Below are positions 1 to 8,563 of a DNA stretch of 64,000 nucleotides, piece after piece. The stretch covers positions 124,001 through 188,000 of the forward strand of contig NZ_JAADJT010000009.1 of the NCBI RefSeq assembly GCF_011090165.1. The letters are read 5' to 3'. The position numbers and the translations under genes are program-made. Each line of letters begins with the position of its first letter. Within the stretch, counting starts at the first letter, position 1. The stretch is from Duganella aceris. GTDB taxonomy: Bacteria; Pseudomonadota; Gammaproteobacteria; Burkholderiales; Burkholderiaceae_D. The notes below the pieces were generated by a model, which worked only from the letters and a program-made list of their open reading frames with translations, did not search any database and was not told the DNA's origin.

Positions 1-215
1 GACTTGTAGAACTTGACCATGCCGAACATATTGGACAGATCGGTGACCGCCAGCGCGGCCTGCTTGTCCTTGGCGGCGGCGCCGATCAGATCGTCGATGC
101 GGACCAGGCCGTCGACGATCGAATACTCCGAGTGCACCCGCAGATGGACGAAGGCCGGACCCGCAGGGACCACGGCGCCGGCCGCCACTTCTTGTTCGTT
201 TGCTACCATGTTCAT
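1..215 (-). CDS. dnaE: DNA polymerase III subunit alpha, N-terminal fragment
   Basis: The reverse strand from 215 reads as an open frame that leaves the window at base 1, giving the first 71 residues. After a variable leader it reads FVHLRVHSEYSIVDG and then LAVTDLSNMFGMVKFYK. This is the start of the PHP domain of the replicative polymerase catalytic subunit, with the conserved HxH-type metal ligands and the T-D pair. Two in-frame ATGs exist, at 215 and 209; 215 was chosen as the longer option and the ribosome site does not decide between them. Only the 5' end is present, so polymerase motifs cannot be checked. The identification rests on the PHP N-terminus alone but the match is strong. Confidence 0.88.
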   Translation of the reverse strand, partial: MNMVANEQEVAAGAVVPAGPAFVHLRVHSEYSIVDGLVRIDDLIGAAAKDKQAALAVTDLSNMFGMVKFYK

Positions 216-294
216 ACGCTGCTCGTTGCTGGTTCAATATCCGGCTATTTTACCGTGCATGAGCTCAAGCCGAGGAATCTGATTCGTCACGCGA

Positions 295-1929
295 TCATTT
301 GCCGGGCGTGAGAGCGGCGATGCCGCTGCTGGCCGCGACCAGCGCCGCGCGGCGGGGTTCGTCGGCGTGCGGGGCGATGCTCAGTAGTTGTTGGAAATAA
401 GCCCGCGCCGTCGCGGCGTCGCCCGCGCGCTGCGCCGCCCGCGCCGCGCCGTACACCGACCAGAAGCGGTTGGGCTGCTTGGCCAGCGTCGCCTTGAACT
501 GCGCCAGCGCTTGCCCCGGCTGCGACATCTCCAGCAACAGCTCGCCCAGCATCTCCCGCGCCGGCACGAACGGCCCCGGCGTGATCGACGCCAGCTCCGT
601 CACGTCCTCCATCGCCGCCGCCCGGCTCAGCATCGCCACCGCCTGCGCGTTGTCGCCCTCCGCGACCGCCAGCTGCGCCGCCACCTCCTGCCGCTGGATC
701 TCGGCCTGGTCGGCCCAGTAACCGTCCTTGGCCGCCGTCAAGCGATCGCGGATCGCCGCCAGCCCGGCCACCGACTGCCGCGCCAGCGCCACATTGTTCA
801 GATGCGCCGCGCCCAGGCCCCGGGTGAACACCGTGATCGCGTCGGCGAACGGAAACGGGCTGGCGCGCGGCACCAGCGCCATCGCCGCCGCCCAGTCGCG
901 CTGCTCAAGACAGTAGCGCGCCGGAATCGCAGCGTTGGCGAAGAACGCCGCCGAAGCCGGCGCCGCCCCGCTCGCATTGGCCGGATCGAAACGCTTGAAC
1001 GTCTCGGCCGAAGCCAGCACCAGCTTGCGCGCCGCGTCGTCCTGCGCGGTCTGCAAATAGGCGTAGACCATGTAGTCGCTGGCATGCAGCTCGTCCGCCG
1101 GCTGACCGGCCTTGCGCGCCGCCGTCGCCGAGGCCATATTGGTGTCGATCGACGCCTGCCAGTCGCCGATGCGGGTGAAGGTGTGCGACGGCATGTGCAG
1201 GGCGTGCGGCGTCGACGGCGCGATGCCGCCATAGCGATGCGCCGCCTCCGCCGCGCGCGCCGCCAATTCCGGCTCGTCGTAAGCGTGGATGATGTAGTGC
1301 GCCAGGCCAGGATGATCGGGATATTTGACGAACAACGCCTCCAGCATCGCGCCGGCCTGCAGCTGCTTGGCGTAGGTCTTGTCGGCCGGATCGGCGGCCG
1401 CCGCCAGCGCCAGCGCGTCGAAGATGCGCGCTTCGACATCGTCCGGATAATCGCTGCGCACCTTGGCCATCGCCGCTTCATAGGCGTTCATGCGGGTCGC
1501 CTGCGCGATGCGCGCGCTGTCCACATACAGATGCGCCACCGCATCGAGATAAGCCCGCTCCCGCGCCGTCGCCGGCGGCTTGGCCCGCCCCGCCTCGACC
1601 GCCTTCAGGCCCTGCGCCAGCTGGCCGGGCGACCTGAATCCCGCGAACGGATTGCTCCAGCTGCTCAGCGCGATGCCCCAATAGGCGATCGTACAATCGG
1701 CGTCGCGCCCGAGGACGCCGCGAAACCCCTCGATCGCCGGACCGAACTGGAACGAGTGCATCAACGCCACCGCGCGATTGAAGTCGGCCCGCACGGCGGG
1801 CTGGCACGAGGTGCCGAAGTCGACCGTACCGAGCGCCTCGGCCGCATGGTGATGCTCCTGCCGCGCGGCGGCATCGAAGGGCGCGGCAAGCATCATCAAA
1901 CACCCCGCAGCGGCGGCGATTCTACGCAT
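295..1929 (-). CDS. Exported tetratricopeptide-repeat protein of unknown function
   Basis: A 544-residue protein. The start at 1929 was chosen because it gives a clean signal peptide (MRRIAAAAGCLMMLAAP, cleavage near AAARQ) and has a GGGAG ribosome site about 8 nt upstream; the longer frame up to 2046 has an arginine-rich leader that looks non-coding. The mature protein opens with a His-rich stretch (EHHHAAE) and then TPR-like helical pairs, including a segment around residues 40-110 (FNRAVALMHSFQFGPAI, DCTIAYWGIALSSWSNPF) typical of a widespread family of periplasmic TPR proteins. A further TPR-like unit sits near the C-terminus (AQFKATLAKQPNRFWSVYGA). No catalytic motif was recognised. It is divergent from trhO. 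Confidence 0.75.
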   Translation of the reverse strand: MRRIAAAAGCLMMLAAPFDAAARQEHHHAAEALGTVDFGTSCQPAVRADFNRAVALMHSFQFGPAIEGFRGVLGRDADCTIAYWGIALSSWSNPFAGFRSPGQLAQGLKAVEAGRAKPPATARERAYLDAVAHLYVDSARIAQATRMNAYEAAMAKVRSDYPDDVEARIFDALALAAAADPADKTYAKQLQAGAMLEALFVKYPDHPGLAHYIIHAYDEPELAARAAEAAHRYGGIAPSTPHALHMPSHTFTRIGDWQASIDTNMASATAARKAGQPADELHASDYMVYAYLQTAQDDAARKLVLASAETFKRFDPANASGAAPASAAFFANAAIPARYCLEQRDWAAAMALVPRASPFPFADAITVFTRGLGAAHLNNVALARQSVAGLAAIRDRLTAAKDGYWADQAEIQRQEVAAQLAVAEGDNAQAVAMLSRAAAMEDVTELASITPGPFVPAREMLGELLLEMSQPGQALAQFKATLAKQPNRFWSVYGAARAAQRAGDAATARAYFQQLLSIAPHADEPRRAALVAASSGIAALTPGK

Positions 1930-2003
1930 GGCGACACTCCCTTGGCGACCGATAGTTGTCGATATTATCACACGGCGCCGCGCGCGGTGGCGGCATTCGC
2001 GCG

Positions 2004-2009
2004 TATAAT
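2004..2009 (+). promoter_or_regulatory. -10-like hexamer upstream of trhO
   Basis: A perfect TATAAT lies 31 nt before the trhO start codon in the divergent spacer with the TPR gene. No good -35 is seen at the usual distance, so it is only a candidate core promoter. Confidence 0.4.
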
Positions 2010-2040
2010 GTCGGCTTTCCCGTTTTGATCCCACTCCATC

Positions 2041-2934
2041 ATGCACGCTAATACTGCTTTACAAGCTGAAGCGCATGCCGCCGCCATCGCCGCCGCAGCT
2101 GCCGCTCACGTCAACATCGCCGCCTACAAATTCATCACCTTCGACAACACCGAAGAGATGCGTTCGCTGTACCAGGACATCTGCAAGCGCCTCGACCTGA
2201 AGGGCACCATCCTGCTGACGCCGGAAGGGATCAATATGTTCCTGTCCGGCCCGCGCGCGAAGATCGACGAGTTCCTGGCCTGGGTGCGCGCCGACGTCCG
2301 CTTCGCCGACCTGGAAGTGAAGGAAAGCTATTCCGCCGAGCAGTCGCACAAGCGCATGCTGGTCAAGATCAAAAAAGAAATCATCACCATGCGCATGCCG
2401 CTGATCAAGCCGGAGGAAGGCCGCGCGCCGTTCGTCGACGCCGTCACGCTCAAGCGCTGGCTCGACAACGGCGTCGACGACGCCGGCAAGCCGGTGGTGA
2501 TGGTCGACACCCGCAACGATTTCGAGGTCGACGTCGGCACCTTCGACAACACCGTCGACTACCGCATCGCCAAGTTCACCGAATTCCCGCAAGTGATCGC
2601 CGAGCACAAGGCCGACTTCGACGGCAAGACCGTGGTCACCTTCTGCACCGGCGGCATCCGCTGCGAAAAGGCCGCGATCCACATGCAGAACATCGGCTAT
2701 GAAAACGTCTACCAGCTCGAAGGCGGCATCCTCAAGTATTTCGAGGAAGTCGGCGGCGCGCACTACACCGGCGACTGCTTCGTGTTCGACTACCGCACCG
2801 CGCTCAATCCGAAACTGGAACCGACCGAGACCGTGCAATGCTTCGTCTGCCGCGCCGTGGTCACCCCGCGCCAGCAACTGGCGCCGGAATACGTGTACGA
2901 GAAATCCTGCCCGCATTGCTACGGCAAAGAGTAA
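2041..2934 (+). CDS. trhO: tRNA uridine(34) hydroxylase, rhodanese-like
   Basis: A 297-residue protein of the TrhO (YceA) family, which makes 5-hydroxyuridine at the wobble position of tRNAs in an oxygen-dependent reaction. The N-terminal acylphosphatase-like domain (residues ~20-110) carries GTILLTPEGINMFLSG. The rhodanese domain follows (~125-240), with VDTRNDFEVDVGTF and the active-site loop CTGGIRCEKA. A Cys-rich C-terminal tail contains CFVCRAVV and SCPHCYG, as usual in the family. The residues before NIAAYKFI are low complexity (alanine-rich), so an internal start cannot be excluded, but no better ribosome site was seen. It is a single gene between a divergent and a convergent neighbour. 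Confidence 0.93.
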   Translation: MHANTALQAEAHAAAIAAAAAAHVNIAAYKFITFDNTEEMRSLYQDICKRLDLKGTILLTPEGINMFLSGPRAKIDEFLAWVRADVRFADLEVKESYSAEQSHKRMLVKIKKEIITMRMPLIKPEEGRAPFVDAVTLKRWLDNGVDDAGKPVVMVDTRNDFEVDVGTFDNTVDYRIAKFTEFPQVIAEHKADFDGKTVVTFCTGGIRCEKAAIHMQNIGYENVYQLEGGILKYFEEVGGAHYTGDCFVFDYRTALNPKLEPTETVQCFVCRAVVTPRQQLAPEYVYEKSCPHCYGKE

Positions 2935-2946
2935 CCTCAGGCGTGG

Positions 2947-3150
2947 TCACTGCGGCGCGCGCGGCACCAACTGCTGCAGCGCCGCCTGGTAGGCGTTGCG
3001 CGCGGTCTGGTACACGGCCAGCTTGGCGTTTAGCTCAACGATCTGCGCATCGACAAATTGCAGATTGGTCACCTGGCCCTGCGCTTCCGCGCTCAGCTCG
3101 CTCACCTTGTAGCTGATCCCGTCCACCGTGACTTCCAGCTCTTCATTCAT
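2947..3150 (-). CDS. Small DUF6447-type protein
   Basis: A 67-residue acidic protein: a short N-terminal segment (VTVDGISYKVSELS) followed by a long helix with SLQFVDAQ-like and QTARNAYQAAL segments that should form a coiled coil. This resembles the small DUF6447 proteins found in proteobacteria and cyanobacteria; the family name is from memory. A GAGGG ribosome site precedes the ATG. It lies 65 bp downstream of the methyltransferase gene on the same strand and may be co-transcribed. Function unknown. Confidence 0.6.
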   Translation of the reverse strand: MNEELEVTVDGISYKVSELSAEAQGQVTNLQFVDAQIVELNAKLAVYQTARNAYQAALQQLVPRAPQ

Positions 3151-3215
3151 TATCGCGCCCTCAAAAATATCAGCGCAGATTATATAAAGCTAACAACCTC
3201 GACGCCAGTAGTCTA

Positions 3216-4760
3216 TTACAGCATCTTTAGCTGTTTCCAGACAGGTAGTTTGTCGCGCAATATAGCTTCGACACGCGGACGCAATTCAGTAAGGTTCTCT
3301 GCCTCGTCGTCGAGCGCGACACCGTCCCGCATCATTCGACGCCCCAAAGCACTGACATGCTGCCATACTTGCCGCGTAAAATCGTCAAGCGTCACGGTAC
3401 CTTTTGTTTGCGATAGCAAGCCGAAGGCAACTCGCTCAAAGAGATCTGCAAGGACGCCGTTTCCTGTCAAGGGCGAACACAATACTTGATACTCGTCGCT
3501 ATAGCGTACCTGTTTGACCAGTGCCGCATTCATCTTCTGCGTGACGGCTGGTTCAGCCTTCCCTACGCCGGTCAGATATGTCATCGCTTGACCGCTGGAT
3601 GTCAGCAAGACCGCTACCTGTATTAGGTTGACTACACTCTGTCCTTTCAAGCTCGGCAATGACAACAGCTCTCCCACAAAATGCGGGCGCACGGCCAAGG
3701 CGTCGCAAACTGCGGCGTATACTTCAGACATGCCGTTGAAGGTACCGATCGCGGTTTTCATCTCAAACTTGACCTCGCTACGTGGCACGGTCAACGCAAC
3801 ACCGACCTGTGCCAGCACCTCGGCATGGCGTACCGGACTCATTTTACGCAAGCCACGCACGAATACGTCCTTGCGGAAGCCCGTGTTCAGGATATAGTCC
3901 TTCAGCGTTTCTTGCATGACAGAATCTGGGAAAGTCTCCATTACCGCTTTTCGAGCTGGCGACAAATACAAAGCGGGATAAGCCATCGGGAGTAAAGCCG
4001 ATCCTGCGAATTCCATTTTGGCCTGGGCAAAATCACGCGCCACATCGGCATGGTACAGAGGTTGCCAATGCTTGTGCATGTACTCATGCACAAGATAATT
4101 TCGACTGCCGGTTTTCAGTGTGTCAAGCCTAGGCTTGATTGAAGGGTTGTTCTCGACGTAACCCGATGATGCCTCGACCAAACGCTCGACAAACGCAGCA
4201 GCGCCGTCCATTTCCGCATTGCTCTTATTTGGGAAGGCGTCACCATACTCCACAAGCAAGCGCTGCAGCGGCTGTCCACTAGCCCAGCCCGGCATGGCAT
4301 TGTAGCTGACGTATACGGCACCGCCAGGTTTCAGATAACGATTGACGAAGTCAATGATATGTTGGCGATTCTCGGCAGTGACCCAAGTGTAGATGCCGTG
4401 AAGAGTGATGTAATCGAACTGCGGAAGATCGCCGACTTTGCCCTTCGCTAGTTCTTCAAAACTATTTTCCAGTAATGTCAAGTTCTTGAGCTGAGCAGAT
4501 GCAGCAAGTGCATTCGCGCCGGCAACGTGTGCAGGATTAAAATCCGCTGCGTAAAAACTGCCATTAGGATTGCTGGCGGCAAGCACGCTTGCAGTCAACC
4601 CCCGCCCGAATCCCAATTCAAAATACGTAAATGGCGTCCCAAGCGAGGGAGGTTCGTAGCCATTCAAGGCGCAAACCAAATTGATGTAGCCTGGGCCTTG
4701 CTCTGCGTAAAATCCTGCCGTGTATTCAATATCCGACGCGTATCCAGCGGTCCAGTCCAT
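3216..4760 (-). CDS. SAM-dependent methyltransferase with C-terminal methyltransferase regulatory domain
   Basis: A 514-residue cytoplasmic protein. The N-terminal third is a class I SAM methyltransferase fold: motif I YFELGFGRGLTASVLAA (near residue 48), an acidic end of beta2 (AADFNPAHV), and IDFVNRYLKPGGAVYVSYN. The rest matches the methyltransferase regulatory domain usually found C-terminal to such enzymes (PF10119-type). The start at 4760 has AGGAG just upstream. Substrate is unknown; this domain pair often occurs in surface-polysaccharide or lipopolysaccharide loci. The gene is visibly richer in A and T than the flanking chromosome, as are the two acyltransferases next to it, suggesting shared acquisition. 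Confidence 0.82.
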   Translation of the reverse strand: MDWTAGYASDIEYTAGFYAEQGPGYINLVCALNGYEPPSLGTPFTYFELGFGRGLTASVLAASNPNGSFYAADFNPAHVAGANALAASAQLKNLTLLENSFEELAKGKVGDLPQFDYITLHGIYTWVTAENRQHIIDFVNRYLKPGGAVYVSYNAMPGWASGQPLQRLLVEYGDAFPNKSNAEMDGAAAFVERLVEASSGYVENNPSIKPRLDTLKTGSRNYLVHEYMHKHWQPLYHADVARDFAQAKMEFAGSALLPMAYPALYLSPARKAVMETFPDSVMQETLKDYILNTGFRKDVFVRGLRKMSPVRHAEVLAQVGVALTVPRSEVKFEMKTAIGTFNGMSEVYAAVCDALAVRPHFVGELLSLPSLKGQSVVNLIQVAVLLTSSGQAMTYLTGVGKAEPAVTQKMNAALVKQVRYSDEYQVLCSPLTGNGVLADLFERVAFGLLSQTKGTVTLDDFTRQVWQHVSALGRRMMRDGVALDDEAENLTELRPRVEAILRDKLPVWKQLKML

Positions 4761-4832
4761 CTGCTCTCCTGGGTTAAGTTAAAAAAGGCGAGAGCAGTAT
4801 GCCATTGTTTTAGCGAATCGGCAAAGCTAAGC

Positions 4833-5924
4833 CTAAGCATTCCGCGCCGCGCCGTAACGCCGTCGCATGTTTAAGAAAGGCTCTTCGACAACGTGGTAGC
4901 TAAGCGTTCCAAGCGCCCAAGTGGCTGCGTACAACATCACGCCGAACAGCAACGTGTCGAACAGTGGCTGCCCGCTAATGTGCAATGGTCCCACCGCGCG
5001 GAACATGAAATGAATAACGGCCATGTGGAGTAAGTAGAATGAAAAGCTGATCTTGCCCCCATGGCATAACATGCACTCTAGCCAAGCCGGCAAGAGACGG
5101 GGGAAGCTGACCCACGCAACAATCATGCAGGCCCACACTAAACTTTCCTGCATCGACCAGCTGATCCAGAATATTGACTTCGGCTGCACGTTGAATGGTG
5201 CGAGGTGCGCTTGCAAAGCGCTATTAGCGCAAGCCAGCATGAGCGCCAACGGCGCCAACCACAGGCTAAGTCGCCGCAGCAGTACTTGTCGCTGCTGATA
5301 CAGCATCGCGGCAAGCATACCGATGATGAACTGGTCGAAACGTCCTACGAAGGTGCTGAAGTACATGATCGTACTATGTTCGTTTTCATTGTAAGAGACC
5401 AACTTGAAAAACATCATCAGGACTAGCAGTTTGAGTAGGTAACGTGGCCCTTGCTCAATGGCGAACCGACTTAAGAATGGAAACACAAGATAAAACAGGA
5501 ACTCGAGCGAGATGCACCATGCTGCGCCCGTGACCACGCTAACGCTGGTAGGAGAACTGCCTAGATTAGTCGCGAGTAGATAAAAAATGTCTTGGCCTTG
5601 GAATTTATCCCGTCCGATGGATGTCGCTAGTAAAAATATCGTGAAAAACAATGGCACAATTCGTAACGTGCGATTGCGAACAAAATCACGGTACTCCAAT
5701 TGTCCGTGGGCCAACGCGATCTGCATAAACAGAAACCCCGACAACGTAAAGAAAAGTCCGACTCCCGTATGCCCTTCTGTAATGATACCAGCCCAAACAC
5801 TATCGAATGCAGCACCGCCGGCACCACAATACTCGACATAAAAATGGTAAAGGAAGACGATGGTCGCAGCCAACCAACGTAATTGGTCAATGCGAGGGTT
5901 GTACGGCAAATTCAACGATCGCAT
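4833..5924 (-). CDS. Acyltransferase 3 family membrane O-acyltransferase
   Basis: A 363-residue polytopic protein of the acyltransferase-3 (OafA/NodX) family, which moves acetyl or other acyl groups onto surface sugars. It opens with the family signature IDQLRWLAATIVFLYHFY, has the TGVGLFFTLSGFLFM segment, and about ten hydrophobic helices, ending in VVEEPFLNMRRRYG. The start at 5924 (ATG with GGAAG upstream) was preferred to a TTG at 5960 that would add a 12-residue polar leader. It is divergent from a second acyltransferase gene and, like it, A/T-rich compared with the chromosome. The acceptor is unknown. Confidence 0.85.
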   Translation of the reverse strand: MRSLNLPYNPRIDQLRWLAATIVFLYHFYVEYCGAGGAAFDSVWAGIITEGHTGVGLFFTLSGFLFMQIALAHGQLEYRDFVRNRTLRIVPLFFTIFLLATSIGRDKFQGQDIFYLLATNLGSSPTSVSVVTGAAWCISLEFLFYLVFPFLSRFAIEQGPRYLLKLLVLMMFFKLVSYNENEHSTIMYFSTFVGRFDQFIIGMLAAMLYQQRQVLLRRLSLWLAPLALMLACANSALQAHLAPFNVQPKSIFWISWSMQESLVWACMIVAWVSFPRLLPAWLECMLCHGGKISFSFYLLHMAVIHFMFRAVGPLHISGQPLFDTLLFGVMLYAATWALGTLSYHVVEEPFLNMRRRYGAARNA

Positions 5925-6063
5925 GCATTTCTTCCGAGGTAACAACGTGGGGGTCAGCAAAGCGCGTGCTTTATAATGGCAATGTTGACTGTACTAAATT
6001 ATCTCGCTTTGCGCCATAAATTCCCTGTCGCAGGCGCCTTGTCGATGCGCTTACCCAACATCT

Positions 6064-7152
6064 ATGAAAAAATTTATATTCGCCAATCAGTTGCGTGGGA
6101 TTGCAGCATTGCTAGTTGTGATGACCCATTACTTTGGCACCTTTTTTGCCGAACAGGACCTGTTAGCGGCTCGCACCTTCTCGCCGAATCTGCATCTCTT
6201 CAAGGCGCCTTGGGTGCACATTTTTGAACTCGAATACCAAGGGCCGTTTGGTGTGGCTCTGTTCTTTCTAATCAGTGGCTTCGTCATCCCATTCAGCTTG
6301 CGCAAATTAAGTGTGGCAGGCTTCTTGGTAAATCGCTTGCTGAGAATTTTTCCCACTTATGCCTGCTGCCTGGGACTGGGCACGTTGATGATTTACCTGA
6401 GCTCGCGCTATTGGGGGCAGCCGTTCAGCTATGACTTAAAGGTGCTGATTGCAAACGCACTGCTGGTTTTTAACCTGACCGGCTTACCTTCTATGGACGC
6501 GGTCAACTGGACGCTGGCAATCGAGGTCAAATTCTACCTACTGATGGCTCTCGGCGGTGCCGCGCTGTTTCGTCCTGCTGTGCATTGGTTACTGGGATTT
6601 CTGGCCGCCGCAGCTGCCCTCACTTGGAACGGCACTCAAGGTGTCGCCCTCGCTGTCCCGCTTCTGATGGAATTGAACTATATCGTTTTCATGTTGGCCG
6701 GCTGCGTGTTTTATCAGCATGCTAGTGGACTGATCTCAACCCGCGCGCTGGTATCACGAACGCTGTTGACCATCGGCGTATTCAGCTGGACTTGGGCCAG
6801 CGGCCCACAGCAAGGACAATTTCCATCGGTGACAGTCTGGTACTACTGCGCATTCGCCTTATTTGCGCTGTGCTATGCTCTACGCGAGCGTTTTCGCCCG
6901 CTGCGCTTGCTGGACTTACTTGCGGCAATAAGCTATCCACTGTATTGCGTTCATGCCTTGTTCGGTTACTGTGCGCTTAAGATTTTGATCGATCAGGGAT
7001 GCCGGTATGGCGTGGCGATGCTGATCACACTGCCGTGCACCATAGCGCTGGCATGGGCTGTCCACAAAACCGTCGAAAGCTGGAGCAACTCCCTGGGCCG
7101 GCGATGGGGTGAGTTACTGTCGCACGGTCGACCACAGGCGGCTACCGCGTAA
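6064..7152 (+). CDS. Acyltransferase 3 family membrane O-acyltransferase
   Basis: A 362-residue polytopic protein. It begins FANQLRGIAALLVVMTHYF, the acyltransferase-3 opening with the conserved R and H, and then has GPFGVALFFLISGFVIPFSL and VNWTLAIEVKFYLLMA, typical of the OafA-like family. About ten transmembrane helices are visible and no SGNH domain is attached. It is divergent from another acyltransferase gene, but the two differ in sequence, so they are not a recent tandem copy. It likely decorates a surface glycan or glycolipid; the substrate cannot be read from the sequence. Confidence 0.85.
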   Translation: MKKFIFANQLRGIAALLVVMTHYFGTFFAEQDLLAARTFSPNLHLFKAPWVHIFELEYQGPFGVALFFLISGFVIPFSLRKLSVAGFLVNRLLRIFPTYACCLGLGTLMIYLSSRYWGQPFSYDLKVLIANALLVFNLTGLPSMDAVNWTLAIEVKFYLLMALGGAALFRPAVHWLLGFLAAAAALTWNGTQGVALAVPLLMELNYIVFMLAGCVFYQHASGLISTRALVSRTLLTIGVFSWTWASGPQQGQFPSVTVWYYCAFALFALCYALRERFRPLRLLDLLAAISYPLYCVHALFGYCALKILIDQGCRYGVAMLITLPCTIALAWAVHKTVESWSNSLGRRWGELLSHGRPQAATA

Positions 7153-7180
7153 AAAACGATTACTTTTCCCATCAGAACGA

Positions 7181-7207
7181 ATGAAAATGGCAGCCAAAGC
7201 TGCCATT
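7181..7207 (-). terminator. Hairpin between the convergent acyltransferase and the secretion operon
   Basis: Arms AATGGCAGC (7186-7194) and GCTGCCATT (7199-7207) form a perfect 9-bp stem with a CAAA loop. Read on the minus strand it is followed by TTTTCATT, a modest U-run just after the TolC-type gene, so it fits a terminator for the type I secretion operon and may act on both strands. Confidence 0.6.
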
Positions 7208-7211
7208 CAAA

Positions 7212-8561
7212 TTAGCGAAAATATGACGACATTTCCTGAACATCGTCCGGGCCGGCGATACCCGCATCGGCACGCAATTTCATTCGTGCGACTAAATATG
7301 TGTAGCGTGCTTGCGCCAAGTCGCGCATGCTGGAATACAACTGCTGGCGTGCGTTCAGCAAATCGAGATTAATGCGTACGCCGCCTTTGATACTTTGCTC
7401 GGTCGCAGTTACCAGCAACTCTCCCGAACTAACCGCCTTTTCCAGCGCGCGAATTTTAGCAACGCTGCTGATCGCCGAGGAATATTGTTTACGCAAGTCG
7501 ATTAAAATACGATCGGTGCGGACCTGCAGTTCGGACTTAGCTTTCTCTAACCCCGCCACCGACTGACGCGAGCTCGCGCTGACCGAACCACCTGAATACA
7601 GCGGCACAACCAATTGGATACCAATAGTGCGGTTAACCGTATTCTGGTTGTAGGTATTGATGGTCTCGGCATCGGCTTTGCTGTAGCTAGCGACGAAGTC
7701 GAGACGAGGAAGGTGACCGGCGCGCGACTTGGTCACCTCCTGACGCGACGCCTCAATCGCAAACTTTTGCGCGCGCAGGTCAGGATTTTCCTCCAATGCG
7801 ATCTTACGCCAAGCTTCGAAGCCGCCTTCTGGCATCTCCGCAATGCGGAAGTTGGGCGCCAGTTCGTCGAGCGTCGTCACTTCTTGCCCGACGATGGTCG
7901 ACAGCGCTGCCAATTGGGTCTGCTGATTGTCACTTGCCTCCAACAACTGGGCCTCCGACAAATCTAACCGCGATTGTGTTTCCAGCATGTCCGTCTTGGT
8001 GCCCTCGCCTTTAGCGAACAGCAAATCATTAACGGACTTCTGCTCCACATACATGTCACGCTGCGCTGTTGCAATGCGTACCTGCTCACTAGCAAACAAT
8101 GCATCGATATAAGCGCCGATTACGCGGGTGATCAAGTCTTGGCCGCGACCGGCAAAATTCGCATCGCTATAGCCAACCTGAGCAATGCCTTGCTTGTAAC
8201 GTGCCCATGCATCCATGTTGAATAATGTCTGCCGCAGCGTAACCGCAGCCGAACGGCTGACGTACTCTGGATGGGTGGTGGTCCTCTGCCCCAAGAAGTT
8301 CGGTGCTTCGAGATCGACGCGATTGCGGTTAGCGCTATAACTGGCTTGTACGTTAGGTAACAGGCCCGCCCGACCTAGCACTTTATATTCCTTACCACCA
8401 ATGGCATCCTGTTCCGCTTGCTGATAAGTAGGGTCATTCGCGAGCGCAGCTTGGAATGCCTGCATCAAAGTCAGAGCATGAGCACTGCCGACCGGCAGTG
8501 TGCTGGCAACCGCGACCACCAGAGCAATGACACGCACCTTTGACTTCTTAGTGAAATTCAT
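7212..8561 (-). CDS. TolC-family outer membrane channel of the type I secretion system
   Basis: A 449-residue exported protein with signal peptide (VRVIALVVAVASTLPVGSAHA), then a TolC-type repeat: LMQAFQAALANDPTYQQAEQD and, in the second half, FEAWRKIALEENPDLRAQKFAIEASRQ-like helices with VVPLYSGGSVSAS and LDLLNARQQLY. This is the layout of trimeric outer-membrane efflux/secretion ducts. The start at 8561 (ATG) was chosen over a TTG at 8567 because GGAGG sits 7 nt upstream of it. It is the third gene of the operon after the ABC protein and adaptor. As a dedicated channel beside its own ABC/HlyD pair it most likely completes the exporter for the RTX protein upstream. Confidence 0.88.
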   Translation of the reverse strand: MNFTKKSKVRVIALVVAVASTLPVGSAHALTLMQAFQAALANDPTYQQAEQDAIGGKEYKVLGRAGLLPNVQASYSANRNRVDLEAPNFLGQRTTTHPEYVSRSAAVTLRQTLFNMDAWARYKQGIAQVGYSDANFAGRGQDLITRVIGAYIDALFASEQVRIATAQRDMYVEQKSVNDLLFAKGEGTKTDMLETQSRLDLSEAQLLEASDNQQTQLAALSTIVGQEVTTLDELAPNFRIAEMPEGGFEAWRKIALEENPDLRAQKFAIEASRQEVTKSRAGHLPRLDFVASYSKADAETINTYNQNTVNRTIGIQLVVPLYSGGSVSASSRQSVAGLEKAKSELQVRTDRILIDLRKQYSSAISSVAKIRALEKAVSSGELLVTATEQSIKGGVRINLDLLNARQQLYSSMRDLAQARYTYLVARMKLRADAGIAGPDDVQEMSSYFR

Positions 8562-8563
8562 GC

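Noticed and set aside
388..2028. Long plus-strand frames opposite the TPR gene, and similar ones at 28498-30534 (minus) and 48654-50639 (plus)
   Set aside because: All are antisense to genes with signal peptides and recognised domains, are very Arg/His/Gln-rich, and lack plausible starts.
4761..4797. 8-bp inverted repeat next to the methyltransferase start, partly over its ribosome site
   Set aside because: Arms of this length with a 21-nt loop are expected several times by chance in a window of this size, and the ribosome site is only partly covered.
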